Below, in pieces: positions 1-13,182 of a stretch of DNA of 64,000 nucleotides. Every line of letters starts with the position of its first letter. Position 1 is the first letter of the stretch. Below the pieces are notes generated by a model, which ran no database searches, was not told the DNA's origin, and worked only from the letters and a program-made list of their open reading frames with translations. Position numbers and translations under genes: made by a program. This DNA comes from Eutrigla gurnardus (taxonomy: Eukaryota > Chordata > Actinopteri > Perciformes > Triglidae), in the NCBI GenBank assembly GCA_963514095.1, contig OY741282.1, positions 20,619,102-20,683,101 on the forward strand, in the 5' to 3' direction.

Positions 1-1890
1 AACCGATTCACTTCATTCAAACTTCAAAACGTTCATCTCATTCAGGACATTCCCGCTACTACTTTTCACATTCATAACATTCATAAATTCATAAATATTC
101 AACGTTTTACGTCATTTTTTTAACATTGAAGTCAATGAGCGGAACATTCAAATTTGACAAAATTCCGTGCACATTCAACTGCTCACCATTCATTCATTCA
201 TTCACCTAGAAACTCCATTTAAACTCTAAAATGTAGACACAAGTCTTGTGTCCTGGTGTGTCAATCCGCGTTTCAATAGCTCATATAGTTTCTGATCAAT
301 CACTGTTCAACGACCATGATCGTTTTGGGAGAAATCCTGAGTTTATAATGGGTGTGTATTGCGTGGAACCTTCAGGGCTAGAGTGCGTGACATCATCAGT
401 TAGAGTGTGGGGGCTTCTCAGATTTTTTTCCTTTCCAAACTCCTCCCGGCCACAATCTTCACTCTACAGACGTGATATCTTCCAATTTTGTAGACAAACT
501 TGTCCTGTCTCTCACAATGTGCTCAAAAACTCTGTGAGATTTATAGAATTTGAACTAGCAACCTCTAAGCGCGGCCAAGTCCATTTTTCGCCTCATCCGC
601 TCTAATGTAAATCGAGGAGCAGATTTTCAAAGAAACCTGAAAGCAACTCCATTTCTAACTCGCCCTAGCTTCCAGATTTCTGACACTAGGAAAAAATAAA
701 AGTCATCAGTGTCTTCATCAGAGTCTTGTGGCGCTAACGGTGCAAAAATGTTGGCGATAGGAGTTTCATTGTGAGCGTGGCAAGCTTTTGTTCGGACCCT
801 TCCCAAAGCCAAAGTTCAGAGGAATCTAACAGGACTTACACAGTCAAAATGCTGAAATCCACTTCATTTCTAACTCGCCCTAGCGTCCACATTTCTGACA
901 CTAGGAAAAAATAAAAGTCATCAGTGTCTTCATCAGAGTCTTGTGGCGCTAACGGTGTGAAAATCTTGGCGATAGGAGTTTCTGTGTGAGCGTGGCAAGC
1001 TTTTGTTCGGACCCAACGCAGAGGGGGAATGGAGCGATAGTGAGAGGGGGAGAGACGCTCCAAAGCAGTCATACACACGCAGCAAGGGCCGTTGCCATGG
1101 TGACAGCACTGTGTGGCACTGATCTTCATAACTGACAGCAGGTGTGCTCTGATTGGTGGACAAGAATGTACTAAAAACTACATTTAGTAGTGGGATATGT
1201 CGTTTTTTTAGTCAAACGTCTTCTGCTCGGGCAGACTTTCACCTAGAAGCTCCATTTAAACTTTAAAATGGAGACACGAGTGGTGTGGTATTCATCCTAC
1301 TTTACCTTCTTCATACACACATTCATACTTTATTCAACTCTTCAAAGACATTCATACTAATTCAAACTATTCTCACTTTTCCAACTATTCATACTACTTT
1401 ACCTTCTTCATACACACATTCAGACTAATTCAACCCATTCCCACTTTTCCAACTATTCATCCTACTTTACCTTCTTCATACACACATTCATACTTTATTC
1501 AACTCTTCAAAGACATTCATACTAATTCAAACTATTCTCACTTTTCCAACTATTCATACTACTTTACCTTCTTCATACTCATTCAAGTCATCATACCAGT
1601 GTAGCGTCAGCTATTATTCATAACTTAAAATATTCCACATCTCTCATACATTCATGGTATTATTCAACTCTTCAAAGACATTCATACTAATTCAAACAAT
1701 TCCCACTTTTCCAACTATTCATCCTACTTTTACGTCTTCATACACATTCAAGTCATCATACCAGCGTAGCGCCAGCTATTCAGCAGTCATCATTCACACC
1801 GCAATTTCGTAGAAATTGCATTCTCTAGTTGGTGTGAATGATGAAATCATTCACATCCTTTGTTATTCTACATATTTATTATTATTATTA
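1..1890. repeat. Satellite unit 1 (left-truncated by window)
   Basis: Lacks only about 45 bases at its left end. It carries a ~50-bp insertion at about 1832-1882 that creates extra hairpins, and the variants gatagtgag and gaagctcc, all shared with unit 5. Confidence 0.9.
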
Positions 1891-3775
1891 TTCTTCCGCC
1901 TGTTTTTTCAAACCTAATCTCCTTCAACATTATTCAACCGATTCACTTCATTCAAACTTCAAAACGTTCATCTCATTCGGGACATTCCCGCTACTACTTT
2001 TCACATTCATAACATTCATAAATTCATAAATATTCAACGTTTTACGTCATTTTTTTAACATTGAAGTCAATGAGCGGAACATTCAAATTTGACAAAATTC
2101 ATTGCACATTCAACTGCTCACCATTCATTCATTCATTCACCTAGAAACTCCATTTAAACTCTAAAATGTAGAGACAAGTCTTGTGTCCTGGTGTGTCAAT
2201 CCGCGTTTCAATAGCTCATATAGTTTCTGATCAATCACTGTTCAACGACCATGATCGTTTTGGGAGAAATCCTGAGTTTATAATGGGTGTGTATTGCGTG
2301 GAACCTTCTGGGCTAGAGTGCGTGACATCATCAGTTAGAGTGTGGGGGCTTCTCAGATTTTTTTCCTTTCCAAACTCCTCCCGGCCACAATCTTCACTCT
2401 ACAGACGTGATATCTTCCAATTTTGTAGACAAACTTGTCCTGTCTCTCACAATGTGCTCAAAAACTCTGTGAGATTTATAGAATTTGAACTAGCAACCTC
2501 TAAGCGCGGCCAAGTCCATTTTTCGCCTCATCCGCTCTAATGTAAATCGAGGAGCAGATTTTCAAAGAAACCTGAAAGCAACTCCATTTCTAACTCGCCC
2601 TAGCTTCCAGATTTCTGACACTAGGAAAAAATAAAAGTCATCAGTGTCTTCATCAGAGTCTTGTGGCGCTAACGGTGCAAAAATTTTGGCGATAGGAGTT
2701 TCATTGTGAGCGTGGCAAGCTTTTGTTCGGACCCTTCCCAAAGCCAAAGTTCAGAGGAATCTAACAGGACTTACACAGTCAAAATGCTGAAATCCACTTC
2801 ATTTCTAACTCGCCCTAGCGTCCACATTTCTGACACTAGGAAAAAATAAAAGTCATCAGTGTCTTCGTCAGAGTCTTGTGGCGCTAACGGTGTGAAAATC
2901 TTGGCGATAGGAGTTTCTGTGTGAGCGTGGCAAGCTTTTGTTCGGACCCAACGCAGAGGGGGAATGGAGCGATACTGAGAGGGGGAGAGACGCTCCAAAG
3001 CAGTCATACACACGCAGCAAGGGCCGTTGCCATGGTGACAGCACTGTGTGGCACTGATCTTCATAACTGACAGCAGGTGTGCTCTGATTGGTGGACAAGA
3101 ATGTACTAAAAACTACATTTAGTAGTGGGATATTTAGTTTTTTTAGTCAAACATCTTCATCTCAGCCATACTTTCACCTAGAAACTCCATTTAAACTTTA
3201 AAATGGAGACACGAGTGGTGTGGTATTCATCCTACTTTACCTTCTTCATACACACATTCATACTTTATTCAACTCTTCAAAGACATTCATACTAATTCAA
3301 ACTATTCTCACTTTTCCAACTATTCATACTACTTTACCTTCTTCATACACACATTCAGACTAATTCAACCCATTCCCACTTTTCCAACTATTCATCCTAC
3401 TTTACCTTCTTCATACACACATTCATACTTTATTCAACTCTTCAAAGACATTCATACTAATTCAAACTATTCTCACTTTTCCAACTATTCATACTACTTT
3501 ACCTTCTTCATACTCATTCAAGTCATCATACCAGTGTAGCGTCAGCTATTATTCATAACTTAAAATATTCCACATCTCTCATACATTCATGGTATTATTC
3601 AACTCTTCAAAGACATTCATACTAATTCAAACAATTCCCACTTTTCCAACTATTCATCCTACTTTTACGTCTTCATACACATTCAAGTCATCATACCAGC
3701 GTAGCGCCAGCTATTCAGCAGTCATCATTCACACCGCAATTTCGTAGAAATTGCATTCTCTAGTTATTATTATTA
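1891..3775. repeat. Satellite unit 2 (1885 bp)
   Basis: Standard-length unit without the 50-bp insertion. It has gtcttcgtcagag in the second copy of the internal duplicated segment, a variant shared with units 4 and 6. Confidence 0.9.
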
Positions 3776-5660
3776 TTCTTCCGCCTGTTTTTTCAAACCT
3801 AATCTCCTTCAACATTATTCAACCGATTCACTTCATTCAAACTTCAAAACGTTCATCTCATTCGGGACATTCCCGCTACTACTTTTCACATTCATAACAT
3901 TCATAAATTCATAAATATTCAACGTTTTACGTCATTTTTTTAACATTGAAGTCAATGAGCGGAACATTCAAATTTGACAAAATTCATTGCACATTCAACT
4001 GCTCACCATTCATTCATTCATTCACCTAGAAACTCCATTTAAACTCTAAAATGTAGAGACAAGTCTTGTGTCCTGGTGTGTCAATCCGCGTTTCAATAGC
4101 TCATATAGTTTCTGATCAATCACTGTTCAACGACCATGATCGTTTTGGGAGAAATCCTGAGTTTATAATGGGTGTGTATTGCGTGGAACCTTCTGGGCTA
4201 GAGTGCGTGACATCATCAGTTAGAGTGTGGGGGCTTCTCAGATTTTTTTCCTTTCCAAACTCCTCCCGGCCACAATCTTCACTCTACAGACGTGATATCT
4301 TCCAATTTTGTAGACAAACTTGTCCTGTCTCTCACAATGTGCTCAAAAACTCTGTGAGATTTATAGAATTTGAACTAGCAACCTCTAAGCGCGGCCAAGT
4401 CCATTTTTCGCCTCATCCGCTCTAATGTAAATCGAGGAGCAGATTTTCAAAGAAACCTGAAAGCAACTCCATTTCTAACTCGCCCTAGCTTCCAGATTTC
4501 TGACACTAGGAAAAAATAAAAGTCATCAGTGTCTTCATCAGAGTCTTGTGGCGCTAACGGTGCAAAAATTTTGGCGATAGGAGTTTCATTGTGAGCGTGG
4601 CAAGCTTTTGTTCGGACCCTTCCCAAAGCCAAAGTTCAGAGGAATCTAACAGGACTTACACAGTCAAAATGCTGAAATCCACTTCATTTCTAACTCGCCC
4701 TAGCGTCCACATTTCTGACACTAGGAAAAAATAAAAGTCATCAGTGTCTTCATCAGAGTCTTGTGGCGCTAACGGTGTGAAAATCTTGGCGATAGGAGTT
4801 TCTGTGTGAGCGTGGCAAGCTTTTGTTCGGACCCAACGCAGAGGGGGAATGGAGCGATACTGAGAGGGGGAGAGACGCTCCAAAGCAGTCATACACACGC
4901 AGCAAGGGCCGTTGCCATGGTGACAGCACTGTGTGGCACTGATCTTCATAACTGACAGCAGGTGTGCTCTGATTGGTGGACAAGAATGTACTAAAAACTA
5001 CATTTAGTAGTGGGATATTTAGTTTTTTTAGTCAAACATCTTCATCTCAGCCATACTTTCACCTAGAAACTCCATTTAAACTTTAAAATGGAGACACGAG
5101 TGGTGTGGTATTCATCCTACTTTACCTTCTTCATACACACATTCATACTTTATTCAACTCTTCAAAGACATTCATACTAATTCAAACTATTCTCACTTTT
5201 CCAACTATTCATACTACTTTACCTTCTTCATACACACATTCAGACTAATTCAACCCATTCCCACTTTTCCAACTATTCATCCTACTTTACCTTCTTCATA
5301 CACACATTCATACTTTATTCAACTCTTCAAAGACATTCATACTAATTCAAACTATTCTCACTTTTCCAACTATTCATACTACTTTACCTTCTTCATACTC
5401 ATTCAAGTCATCATACCAGTGTAGCGTCAGCTATTATTCATAACTTAAAATATTCCACATCTCTCATACATTCATGGTATTATTCAACTCTTCAAAGACA
5501 TTCATACTAATTCAAACAATTCCCACTTTTCCAACTATTCATCCTACTTTTACGTCTTCATACACATTCAAGTCATCATACCAGCGTAGCGCCAGCTATT
5601 CAGCAGTCATCATTCACACCGCAATTTCGTAGAAATTGCATTCTCTAGTTATTATTATTA
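3776..5660. repeat. Satellite unit 3 (1885 bp)
   Basis: Standard-length unit. It differs from unit 2 by very few substitutions, for example gtcttcatcagag. Confidence 0.9.
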
Positions 5661-7477
5661 TTCTTCCGCCTGTTTTTTCAAACCTAATCTCCTTCAACAT
5701 TATTCAACCGATTCACTTCATTCAAACTTCAAAACGTTCATCTCATTCAGGACATTCCCGCTACTACTTTTCACATTCATAACATTCATAAATTCATAAA
5801 TATTCAACGTTTTACGTCATTTTTTTAACATTGAAGTCAATGAGCGGAACATTCAAATTTGACAAAATTCATTGCACATTCAACTGCTCACCATTCATTC
5901 ATTCATTCACCTAGAAACTCCATTTAAACTCTAAAATGTAGACACAAGTCTTGTGTCCTGGTGTGTCAATCCGCGTTTCAATAGCTCATATAGTTTCTGA
6001 TCAATCACTGTTCAACGACCATGATCGTTTTGGGAGAAATCCTGAGTTTATAATGGGTGTGTATTGCGTGGAACCTTCTGGGCTAGAGTGCGTGACATCA
6101 TCAGCTAGAGTGTGAGGGCTTCTCAGATTTTTTTCCTTTCCAAACTCCTCCCGGCCACAATCTTCGCTCTACAGACGTGATATTTTCCAATTTTGTAGAC
6201 AAACTTGTCCTGTCTCTCACAATGTGCTCAAAAACTCTGTGAGATTTATAGAATTTGAACTAGCAACCTCTAAGCGCGGCCAAGTCCATTTTTCGCCTCA
6301 TCCGCTCTAATGTAAATCGAGGAGCAGATTTTCAAAGAAACCTGAAAGCAACTCCATTTCTAACTCGCCCTAGCTTCCAGATTTCTGACACTAGGAAAAA
6401 ATAAAAGTCATCAGTGTCTTCATCAGAGTCTTGTGGCGCTAACGGTGCAAAAATTTTGGCGATAGGAGTTTCATTGTGAGCGTGGCAAGCTTTTGTTCGG
6501 ACCCTTCCCAAAGCCAAAGTTCAGAGGAATCTAACAGGACTTACACAGTCAAAATGCTGAAATCCACTTCATTTCTAACTCGCCCTAGCGTCCACATTTC
6601 TGACACTAGGAAAAAATAAAAGTCATCAGTGTCTTCGTCAGAGTCTTGTGGCGCTAACGGTGTGAAAATCTTGGCGATAGGAGTTTCTGTGTGAGCGTGG
6701 CAAGCTTTTGTTCGGACCCAACGCAGAGGGGGAATGGAGCGATACTGAGAGGGGGAGAGACGCTCCAAAGCAGTCATACACACGCAGCAAGGGCCGTTGC
6801 CATGGTGACAGCACTGTGTGGCACTGATCTTCATAACTGACAGCAGGTGTGCTCTGATTGGTGGACAAGAATGTACTAAAAACTACATTTAGTAGTGGGA
6901 TATTTAGTTTTTTTAGTCAAACATCTTCATCTCAGCCATACTTTCACCTAGAAACTCCATTTAAACTTTAAAATGGAGACACGAGTGGTGTGGTATTCAT
7001 CCTACTTTACCTTCTTCATACACACATTCATACTTTATTCAACTCTTCAAAGACATTCATACTAATTCAAACTATTCTCACTTTTCCAACTATTCATACT
7101 ACTTTACCTTCTTCATACACACATTCAGACTAATTCAACCCATTCCCACTTTTCCAACTATTCATCCTACTTTACCTTCTTCATACACACATTCATACTT
7201 TATTCAACTCTTCAAAGACGTTCATACTAATTCAAACTATTCCTACTCTTGCAACTATTCATACTACTTTACCTTCTTCATACACACATTCATACTTTAT
7301 TCAACTCTTCAAAGACATTCATACTAATTCAAACTATTCCCACTTTTCCAACTATTCATCCTACTTTTACGTCTTCATACACATTCAAGTCATCATACCA
7401 GCGTAGCGCCAGCCATTCAGCAGTCATCATTCACACCGCAATTTCGTAGAAATTGCATTCTCTAGTTATTATTATTA
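5661..7477. repeat. Satellite unit 4 (1817 bp, shortened)
   Basis: This unit is 68 bases shorter than the standard because the T-rich subrepeats around 7200-7370 are rearranged. A TGAGG variant near 6112 stops the plus-strand frame that is open in units 1-3. Confidence 0.9.
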
Positions 7478-9412
7478 TTCTTCCGCCTGTTTTTTCAAAC
7501 CTAATCTCCTTCAACATTATTCAACCGATTCACTTCATTCAAACTTCAAAACGTTCATCTCATTCAGGACATTCCCGCTACTACTTTTCACATTCATAAC
7601 ATTCATAAATTCATAAATATTCAACGTTTTACGTAATTTTTTTAACATTGAAGTCAATGAGCGGAACATTCAAATTTGACAAAATTCCGTGCACATTCAA
7701 CTGCTCACCATTCATTCATTCATTCACCTAGAAACTCCATTTAAACTGTAAAATGTAGACACAAGTCTTGTGTCCTGGTGTGTCAATCCGCGTTTCAATA
7801 GCTCATATAGTTTCTGATCAATCACTGTTCAACGACCATGATCGTTTTGGGAGAAATCCTGAGTTTATAATGGGTGTGTATTGCGTGGAACCTTCTGGGC
7901 TAGAGTGCGTGACATCATCAGTTAGAGTGTGGGGGCTTCTCAGATTTTTTTCCTTTCCAAACTCCTCCCGGCCACAATCTTCACTCTACAGACGTGATAT
8001 CTTCCAATTTTGTAGACAAACTTGTCCTGTCTCTCACAATGTGCTCAAAAACTCTGTGAGATTTATAGAATTTGAACTAGCAACCTCTAAGCGCGGCCAA
8101 GTCCATTTTTCGCCTCATCCGCTCTAATGTAAATCGAGGAGCAGATTTTCAAAGAAACCTGAAAGCAACTCCATTTCTAACTCGCCCTAGCTTCCAGATT
8201 TCTGACACTAGGAAAAAATAAAAGTCATCAGTGTCTTCATCAGAGTCTTGTGGCGCTAACGGTGCAAAAATTTTGGCGATACGAGTTTCATTGTGAGCGT
8301 GGCAAGCTTTTGTTCGGACCCTTCCCAAAGCCAAAGTTCAGAGGAATCTAACAGGACTTACACAGTCAAAATGCTGAAATCCACTTCATTTCTAACTCGC
8401 CCTAGCGTCCACATTTCTGACACTAGGAAAAAATAAAAGTCATCAGTGTCTTCATCAGAGTCTTGTGGCGCTAACGGTGTGAAAATCTTGGCGATAGGAG
8501 TTTCTGTGTGAGCGTGGCAAGCTTTTGTTCGGACCCAACGCAGAGGGGGAATGGAGCGATAGTGAGAGGGGGAGAGACGCTCCAAAGCAGTCATACACAC
8601 GCAGCAAGGGCCGTTGCCATGGTGACAGCACTGTGTGGCACTGATCTTCATAACTGACAGCAGGTGTGCTCTGATTGGTGGACAAGAATGTACTAAAAAC
8701 TACATTTAGTAGTGGGATATTTAGTTTTTTTAGTCAAACGTCTTCTGCTCGGGCAGACTTTCACCTAGAAGCTCCATTTAAACTTTAAAATGGAGACACG
8801 AGTGGTGTGGTATTCATCCTACTTTACCTTCTTCATACACACATTCATACTTTATTCAACTCTTCAAAGACATTCATACTAATTCAAACTATTCTCACTT
8901 TTCCAACTATTCATCCTACTTTACCTTCTTCATACACACATTCAGACTAATTCAACCCATTCCCACTTTTCCAACTATTCATCCTACTTTACCTTCTTCA
9001 TACACACATTCATACTTTATTCAACTCTTCAAAGACATTCATACTAATTCAAACTATTCTCACTTTTCCAACTATTCATACTACTTTACCTTCTTCATAC
9101 TCATTCAAGTCATCATACCAGTGTAGCGTCAGCTATTATTCATAACTTAAAATATTCCACATCTCTCATACATTCATGGTATTATTCAACTCTTCAAAGA
9201 CATTCATACTAATTCAAACAATTCCCACTTTTCCAACTATTCATCCTACTTTTACGTCTTCATACACATTCAAGTCATCATACCAGCGTAGCGCCAGCTA
9301 TTCAGCAGTCATCATTCACACCGCAATTTCGTAGAAATTGCATTCTCTAGTTGGTGTGAATGATGAAATCATTCACATCCTTTGTTATTCTACATATTTA
9401 TTATTATTATTA
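7478..9412. repeat. Satellite unit 5 (1935 bp)
   Basis: Carries the same ~50-bp insertion as unit 1 (here near 9354-9404) and the same gatagtgag and gaagctcc variants. It lies exactly 7522 bases downstream of unit 1. Confidence 0.9.
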
Positions 9413-11297
9413 TTCTTCCGCCTGTTTTTTCAAACCTAATCTCCTTCAACATTATTCAACCGATTCACTTCATTCAAACTTCAAAACGTTCATCTCATTC
9501 GGGACATTCCCGCTACTACTTTTCACATTCATAACATTCATAAATTCATAAATATTCAACGTTTTACGTCATTTTTTTAACATTGAAGTCAATGAGCGGA
9601 ACATTCAAATTTGACAAAATTCATTGCACATTCAACTGCTCACCATTCATTCATTCATTCACCTAGAAACTCCATTTAAACTCTAAAATGTAGAGACAAG
9701 TCTTGTGTCCTGGTGTGTCAATCCGCGTTTCAATAGCTCATATAGTTTCTGATCAATCACTGTTCAACGACCATGATCGTTTTGGGAGAAATCCTGAGTT
9801 TATAATGGGTGTGTATTGCGTGGAACCTTCTGGGCTAGAGTGCGTGACATCATCAGTTAGAGTGTGGGGGCTTCTCAGATTTTTTTCCTTTCCAAACTCC
9901 TCCCGGCCACAATCTTCACTCTACAGACGTGATATCTTCCAATTTTGTAGACAAACTTGTCCTGTCTCTCACAATGTGCTCAAAAACTCTGTGAGATTTA
10001 TAGAATTTGAACTAGCAACCTCTAAGCGCGGCCAAGTCCATTTTTCGCCTCATCCGCTCTAATGTAAATCGAGGAGCAGATTTTCAAAGAAACCTGAAAG
10101 CAACTCCATTTCTAACTCGCCCTAGCTTCCAGATTTCTGACACTAGGAAAAAATAAAAGTCATCAGTGTCTTCATCAGAGTCTTGTGGCGCTAACGGTGC
10201 AAAAATTTTGGCGATAGGAGTTTCATTGTGAGCGTGGCAAGCTTTTGTTCGGACCCTTCCCAAAGCCAAAGTTCAGAGGAATCTAACAGGACTTACACAG
10301 TCAAAATGCTGAAATCCACTTCATTTCTAACTCGCCCTAGCGTCCACATTTCTGACACTAGGAAAAAATAAAAGTCATCAGTGTCTTCGTCAGAGTCTTG
10401 TGGCGCTAACGGTGTGAAAATCTTGGCGATAGGAGTTTCTGTGTGAGCGTGGCAAGCTTTTGTTCGGACCCAACGCAGAGGGGGAATGGAGCGATACTGA
10501 GAGGGGGAGAGACGCTCCAAAGCAGTCATACACACGCAGCAAGGGCCGTTGCCATGGTGACAGCACTGTGTGGCACTGATCTTCATAACTGACAGCAGGT
10601 GTGCTCTGATTGGTGGACAAGAATGTACTAAAAACTACATTTAGTAGTGGGATATTTAGTTTTTTTAGTCAAACATCTTCATCTCAGCCATACTTTCACC
10701 TAGAAACTCCATTTAAACTTTAAAATGGAGACACGAGTGGTGTGGTATTCATCCTACTTTACCTTCTTCATACACACATTCATACTTTATTCAACTCTTC
10801 AAAGACATTCATACTAATTCAAACTATTCTCACTTTTCCAACTATTCATACTACTTTACCTTCTTCATACACACATTCAGACTAATTCAACCCATTCCCA
10901 CTTTTCCAACTATTCATCCTACTTTACCTTCTTCATACACACATTCATACTTTATTCAACTCTTCAAAGACATTCATACTAATTCAAACTATTCTCACTT
11001 TTCCAACTATTCATACTACTTTACCTTCTTCATACTCATTCAAGTCATCATACCAGTGTAGCGTCAGCTATTATTCATAACTTAAAATATTCCACATCTC
11101 TCATACATTCATGGTATTATTCAACTCTTCAAAGACATTCATACTAATTCAAACAATTCCCACTTTTCCAACTATTCATCCTACTTTTACGTCTTCATAC
11201 ACATTCAAGTCATCATACCAGCGTAGCGCCAGCTATTCAGCAGTCATCATTCACACCGCAATTTCGTAGAAATTGCATTCTCTAGTTATTATTATTA
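9413..11297. repeat. Satellite unit 6 (1885 bp)
   Basis: Near-identical to unit 2, 7522 bases upstream, including the gtcttcgtcagag variant. Confidence 0.9.
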
Positions 11298-13182
11298 TTC
11301 TTCCGCCTGTTTTTTCAAACCTAATCTCCTTCAACATTATTCAACCGATTCACTTCATTCAAACTTCAAAACGTTCATCTCATTCAGGACATTCCCGCTA
11401 CTACTTTTCACATTCATAACATTCATAAATTCATAAATATTCAACGTTTTACGTCATTTTTTTAACATTGAAGTCAATGAGCGGAACATTCAAATTTGAC
11501 AAAATTCCGTGCACATTCAACTGCTCACCATTCATTCATTCATTCACCTAGAAACTCCATTTAAACTCTAAAATGTAGACACAAGTCTTGTGCCCCGGTG
11601 TGTCAATCCGCGTTTCAATAGCTCATATAGTTTCTGATCAATCACTGTTCAACGACCATGATCGTTTTGGGAGAAATCCTGAGTTTATAATGGGTGTGTA
11701 TTGCGTGGAACCTTCTGGGCTAGAGTGCGTGACATCATCAGCTAGAGTGTGAGGGCTTCTCAGATTTTTTTCCTTTCCAAACTCCTCCCGGCCACAATCT
11801 TCGCTCTACAGACGTGATATTTTCCAATTTTGTAGACAAACTTGTCCTGTCTCTCACAATGTGCTCAAAAACTCTGTGAGATTTATAGAATTTGAACTAG
11901 CAACCTCTAAGCGCGGCCAAGTCCATTTTTCGCCTCATCCGCTCTAATGTAAATCGAGGAGCAGATTTTCAAAGAAACCTGAAAGCAACTCCATTTCTAA
12001 CTCGCCCTAGCTTCCAGATTTCTGACACTAGGAAAAAATAAAAGTCATCAGTGTCTTCATCAGAGTCTTGTGGCGCTAACGGTGCAAAAATTTTGGCGAT
12101 AGGAGTTTCATTGTGAGCGTGGCAAGCTTTTGTTCGGACCCTTCCCAAAGCCAAAGTTCAGAGGAATCTAACAGGACTTACACTGTCAAAATGCTGAAAT
12201 CCACTTCATTTCTAACTCGCCCTAGCGTCCACATTTCTGACACTAGGAAAAAATAAAAGTCATCAGTGTCTTCATCAGAGTCTTGTGGCGCTAACGGTGT
12301 GAAAATCTTGGCGATAGGAGTTTCTGTGTGAGCGTGGCAAGCTTTTGTTCGGACCCAACGCAGAGGGGGAATGGAGCGATACTGAGAGGGGGAGAGACGC
12401 TCCAAAGCAGTCATACACACGCAGCAAGGGCCGTTGCCATGGTGACAGCACTGTGTGGCACTGATCTTCATAACTGACAGCAGGTGTGCTCTGATTGGTG
12501 GACAAGAATGTACTAAAAACTACATTTAGTAGTGGGATATTTAGTTTTTTTAGTCAAACATCTTCATCTCAGCCATACTTTCACCTAGAAACTCCATTTA
12601 AACTTTAAAATGGAGACACGAGTGGTGTGGTATTCATCCTACTTTACCTTCTTCATACACACATTCATACTTTATTCAACTCTTCAAAGACATTCATACT
12701 AATTCAAACTATTCTCACTTTTCCAACTATTCATACTACTTTACCTTCTTCATACACACATTCAGACTAATTCAACCCATTCCCACTTTTCCAACTATTC
12801 ATCCTACTTTACCTTCTTCATACACACATTCATACTTTATTCAACTCTTCAAAGACATTCATACTAATTCAAACTATTCTCACTTTTCCAACTATTCATA
12901 CTACTTTACCTTCTTCATACTCATTCAAGTCATCATACCAGTGTAGCGTCAGCTATTATTCATAACTTAAAATATTCCACATCTCTCATACATTCATGGT
13001 ATTATTCAACTCTTCAAAGACATTCATACTAATTCAAACAATTCCCACTTTTCCAACTATTCATCCTACTTTTACGTCTTCATACACATTCAAGTCATCA
13101 TACCAGCGTAGCGCCAGCTATTCAGCAGTCATCATTCACACCGCAATTTCGTAGAAATTGCATTCTCTAGTTATTATTATTA
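11298..13182. repeat. Satellite unit 7 (1885 bp)
   Basis: Full-length unit with the TGAGG variant seen in units 4 and 8, plus private changes such as tgccccgg near 11591. Confidence 0.9.

Noticed and set aside
246..605. 119-codon frame repeated in five satellite units
   Set aside because: It starts at GTG, is stopped in units 4, 7 and 8 by the same single change, and the DNA around it is equally conserved. There is no sign of protein selection.
1290..1800. CRISPR-like array in the TTCAT-rich part of the satellite
   Set aside because: Subrepeats are imperfect, of variable spacing and without unique spacers, and the window is eukaryotic.
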